In this document: positions 62,657 to 64,000 of the stretch, piece by piece
Layout: the number at the start of each line of letters is the position of its first letter
Numbering within the stretch: position 1 is the first letter of the stretch
Source: Granulicella sp. WH15
GTDB lineage: Bacteria > Acidobacteriota > Terriglobia > Terriglobales > Acidobacteriaceae
Length of the DNA: 64,000 bases
Direction: 5' to 3'
Assembly: GCF_009914315.1 (NCBI RefSeq)
Contig: NZ_CP042596.1
Span: forward strand, 1,550,001 to 1,614,000
Program-made: the position numbers and the translations under genes
The notes under the pieces: generated by a model
Seen by the model: only the letters and a program-made list of their open reading frames with translations
Databases searched by the model: none
What the model was told of the DNA's origin: nothing

Positions 62657-63201
62657 GAGGTCATCCTAAAGCCTTGCACCTACCCATCTGCAATTCATTG
62701 AGGTGCAATTTCTCGTCCCGGCTCAGGGCATCGGCCTGATGAAGAATGCTCTCGTAGGATGGGCTGCCCATAACGTCTTCCGGTTTCACGATACGCCCGG
62801 TCCTTGCGGGAGACCAGAAAAGACTTGTCGGCAAAGAGGCAGAGTCCTGGGGGGAGGAACAAGGCTCCTCCCTGGCTCCAGCCGCGTAGCGTCTTCCGCC
62901 ACCCTCCTCAGCGGGGAGGTCCACCCTCCCCCGCAACGCCCCACTGTGAAGAACAACGACAACCGCAAAAGCTGCTAAGGGGAGCTCCGCCCCTCGCGCC
63001 CGCAAGCCACTCCCCAATCTTCCGCGCTTCGCTTGTGCAGACCTCCGCTGCGCTCCGCCCTTCCACTGCGTTTCAGGGTGGGGATACCCCTCGGCTTGCA
63101 GTTGCTACCCCCCGCCTTCGCCAGGAGGCGTTCGGCATGTACATGCCGCGTTTCAACGCGGACGTGCAAAAGCAACGGCAAAAGCCAAGGAGGATGCACC
63201 C
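62657..63201. other. Repeat-rich gene-free stretch before ArdC gene
   Basis: About 545 bases with short GC-rich inverted motifs (for example GGGGAGCTCCGCCCCT) and no supported gene. The AAGGAGG ribosome site of the ArdC gene is at its right end. Confidence 0.5.
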
Positions 63202-64000
63202 ATGAAAGCCAAGAAGACAGCACCCGACACCACCGCAGTCGCCACCGTCAGCCCGTTACCCCATCCACGAAAACCCCAAACAGCCGCAGCCACGGCAGAC
63301 GGCCAAGGAGATCGTCGCCGCCAACGTCAAGGAGCTTATCGCGCAGTTGGAAGCAGGGCGCAGTGATGCGCTTACAGCCTATCTCGACGCGATGAGCCGC
63401 TTCCATAATTACAGCTTCGGGAACGTCCTCGAAATCGCACGGCAGAGGCCGACCGCTACGCGAGTGGCCGGTCTGTACGCATGGAACCAGCTAGGCCGCA
63501 AGGTGAAGAAGGGCGAGAAGGGCATCCGGATTCTCGCTCCCATCATTGGCATCAGGCGTAAGAGAGACGAGGAAGCCGAGAAGGACATTACCAAACAGAA
63601 CACGTCCGTCTTGGTTGGCTTTCGCAATGCCTATGTGTTCGATGTTTCACAGACCGAGGGCGTAGAGCTTCCGGCCATGCGCGAAGTCGGCGGCGACGTT
63701 GGCGAGAACCGCGACCGTCTTCTGTCCTTCATTGAACGGCAGGGCATTGAGCTTGTCTTTACCGAGAAGATCGCGCCCGCGTTAGGCGTGAGCTATGGCG
63801 GACGCATCGCCATCTTGCCGGGGCAGTCCAAGGCCGAGGAGTTTTCAACCCTCGTGCATGAGTTGGCCCATGAGATGTTGCACAAGGCCGACCGCCGCAC
63901 CACCACCACCAAGGTAGTGAAAGAGACGGAGGCCGAAGCCGTTGCGTTTGTTGTCGGCAAAGCCGTTGGTCTGAAAGTCGGCACAGCATCGGCTGATTAC
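63202..64000 (+). pseudogene. ArdC-like antirestriction metalloprotease, frameshifted, partial
   Basis: ATG 63202 (after AAGGAGG) reads 16 codons of a typical ArdC start (KAKKTAPDTTAVATV). One extra base near 63250 then shifts to another frame, which continues ARYPIHENPKQPQPRQTAKE, the ArdC_N ssDNA-binding domain (MSRFHNYSFGNVLEIARQRP) and a metalloprotease domain with STLVHELAHEMLHKADRR (HExxH zinc site). It runs off the window. ArdC proteins shield incoming plasmids from restriction. The frameshift may be a real mutation or an assembly error. Confidence 0.75.

Overview
The window looks like a chromosomal segment of an Acidobacteriota member (Terriglobia type). The evidence is an Oar-like 1,110-residue TonB-dependent receptor with an N-terminal carboxypeptidase-regulatory-like domain, a LacI/GH38/DUF1080/Tat-exported enolase-superfamily sugar set, and moderately GC-rich codon use. 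This assignment is inferred from gene content, not from a marker gene.

Region 1 (1-25,972) is mostly core metabolism. It holds a GH38 alpha-mannosidase running off the left edge with its LacI regulator and two LacI-type operators. Next come a DyP peroxidase-encapsulin operon whose peroxidase carries the encapsulin targeting tail, a fused acyl-activating enzyme/ACP/PlsC protein convergent with a hydrolase-membrane protein-hydrolase operon, a three-gene trypsin-like protease module, and a J-domain/Sel1 pair. These are followed by a DUF1080 lipoprotein, a Tat-exported sugar-acid dehydratase, and an ECF sigma/anti-sigma/TonB receptor/glycerophosphodiesterase cluster that looks like a scavenging regulon. 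A TetR/SDR divergent pair closes the region. Gene relics (multicopper oxidase, LysR) and a decayed IS110 end sit between them.

Region 2 (about 26,000-35,600) is a scar zone. It contains an aldo/keto reductase relic, a Tn554-like recombinase trio whose first gene is cut short against a beheaded DUF5700 gene, a small TetR/old-yellow-enzyme/SDR redox cluster, and an intact IS110-family insertion sequence.

Region 3 (about 35,850-64,000) is a dense defence and mobility island. In order it carries a three-component ABC conflict system (Cap4-like nuclease, middle component, DUF3732 ATPase), an orphan ribbon-helix-helix gene, an AbiEi/AbiEii toxin-antitoxin pair, a large serine recombinase whose 3' end is part of a tRNA-Met gene, a second helix-turn-helix/nucleotidyltransferase pair, and a third AbiE-like pair with a truncated toxin. 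Then follow a type I restriction-modification operon (hsdR, hsdM, hsdS) with an Mrr-like nuclease as fourth gene, an unassigned cytosolic/4-TM two-gene module, a HEPN/MNT pair with a fused DNA-binding domain, a TIR-like protein, a possible PD-(D/E)XK protein, a secreted-type trypsin fold protein, DUF4238, a relaxase remnant and a frameshifted ArdC antirestriction gene at the right edge.

Several toxin-antitoxin promoters in the island have inverted repeats overlapping or next to the -10 region and start codons 7-12 bases downstream of it, which suggests leaderless, autoregulated transcripts. The best candidates for something not yet described are the 52,962-54,472 two-gene module and the 9,736-11,770 protease module.
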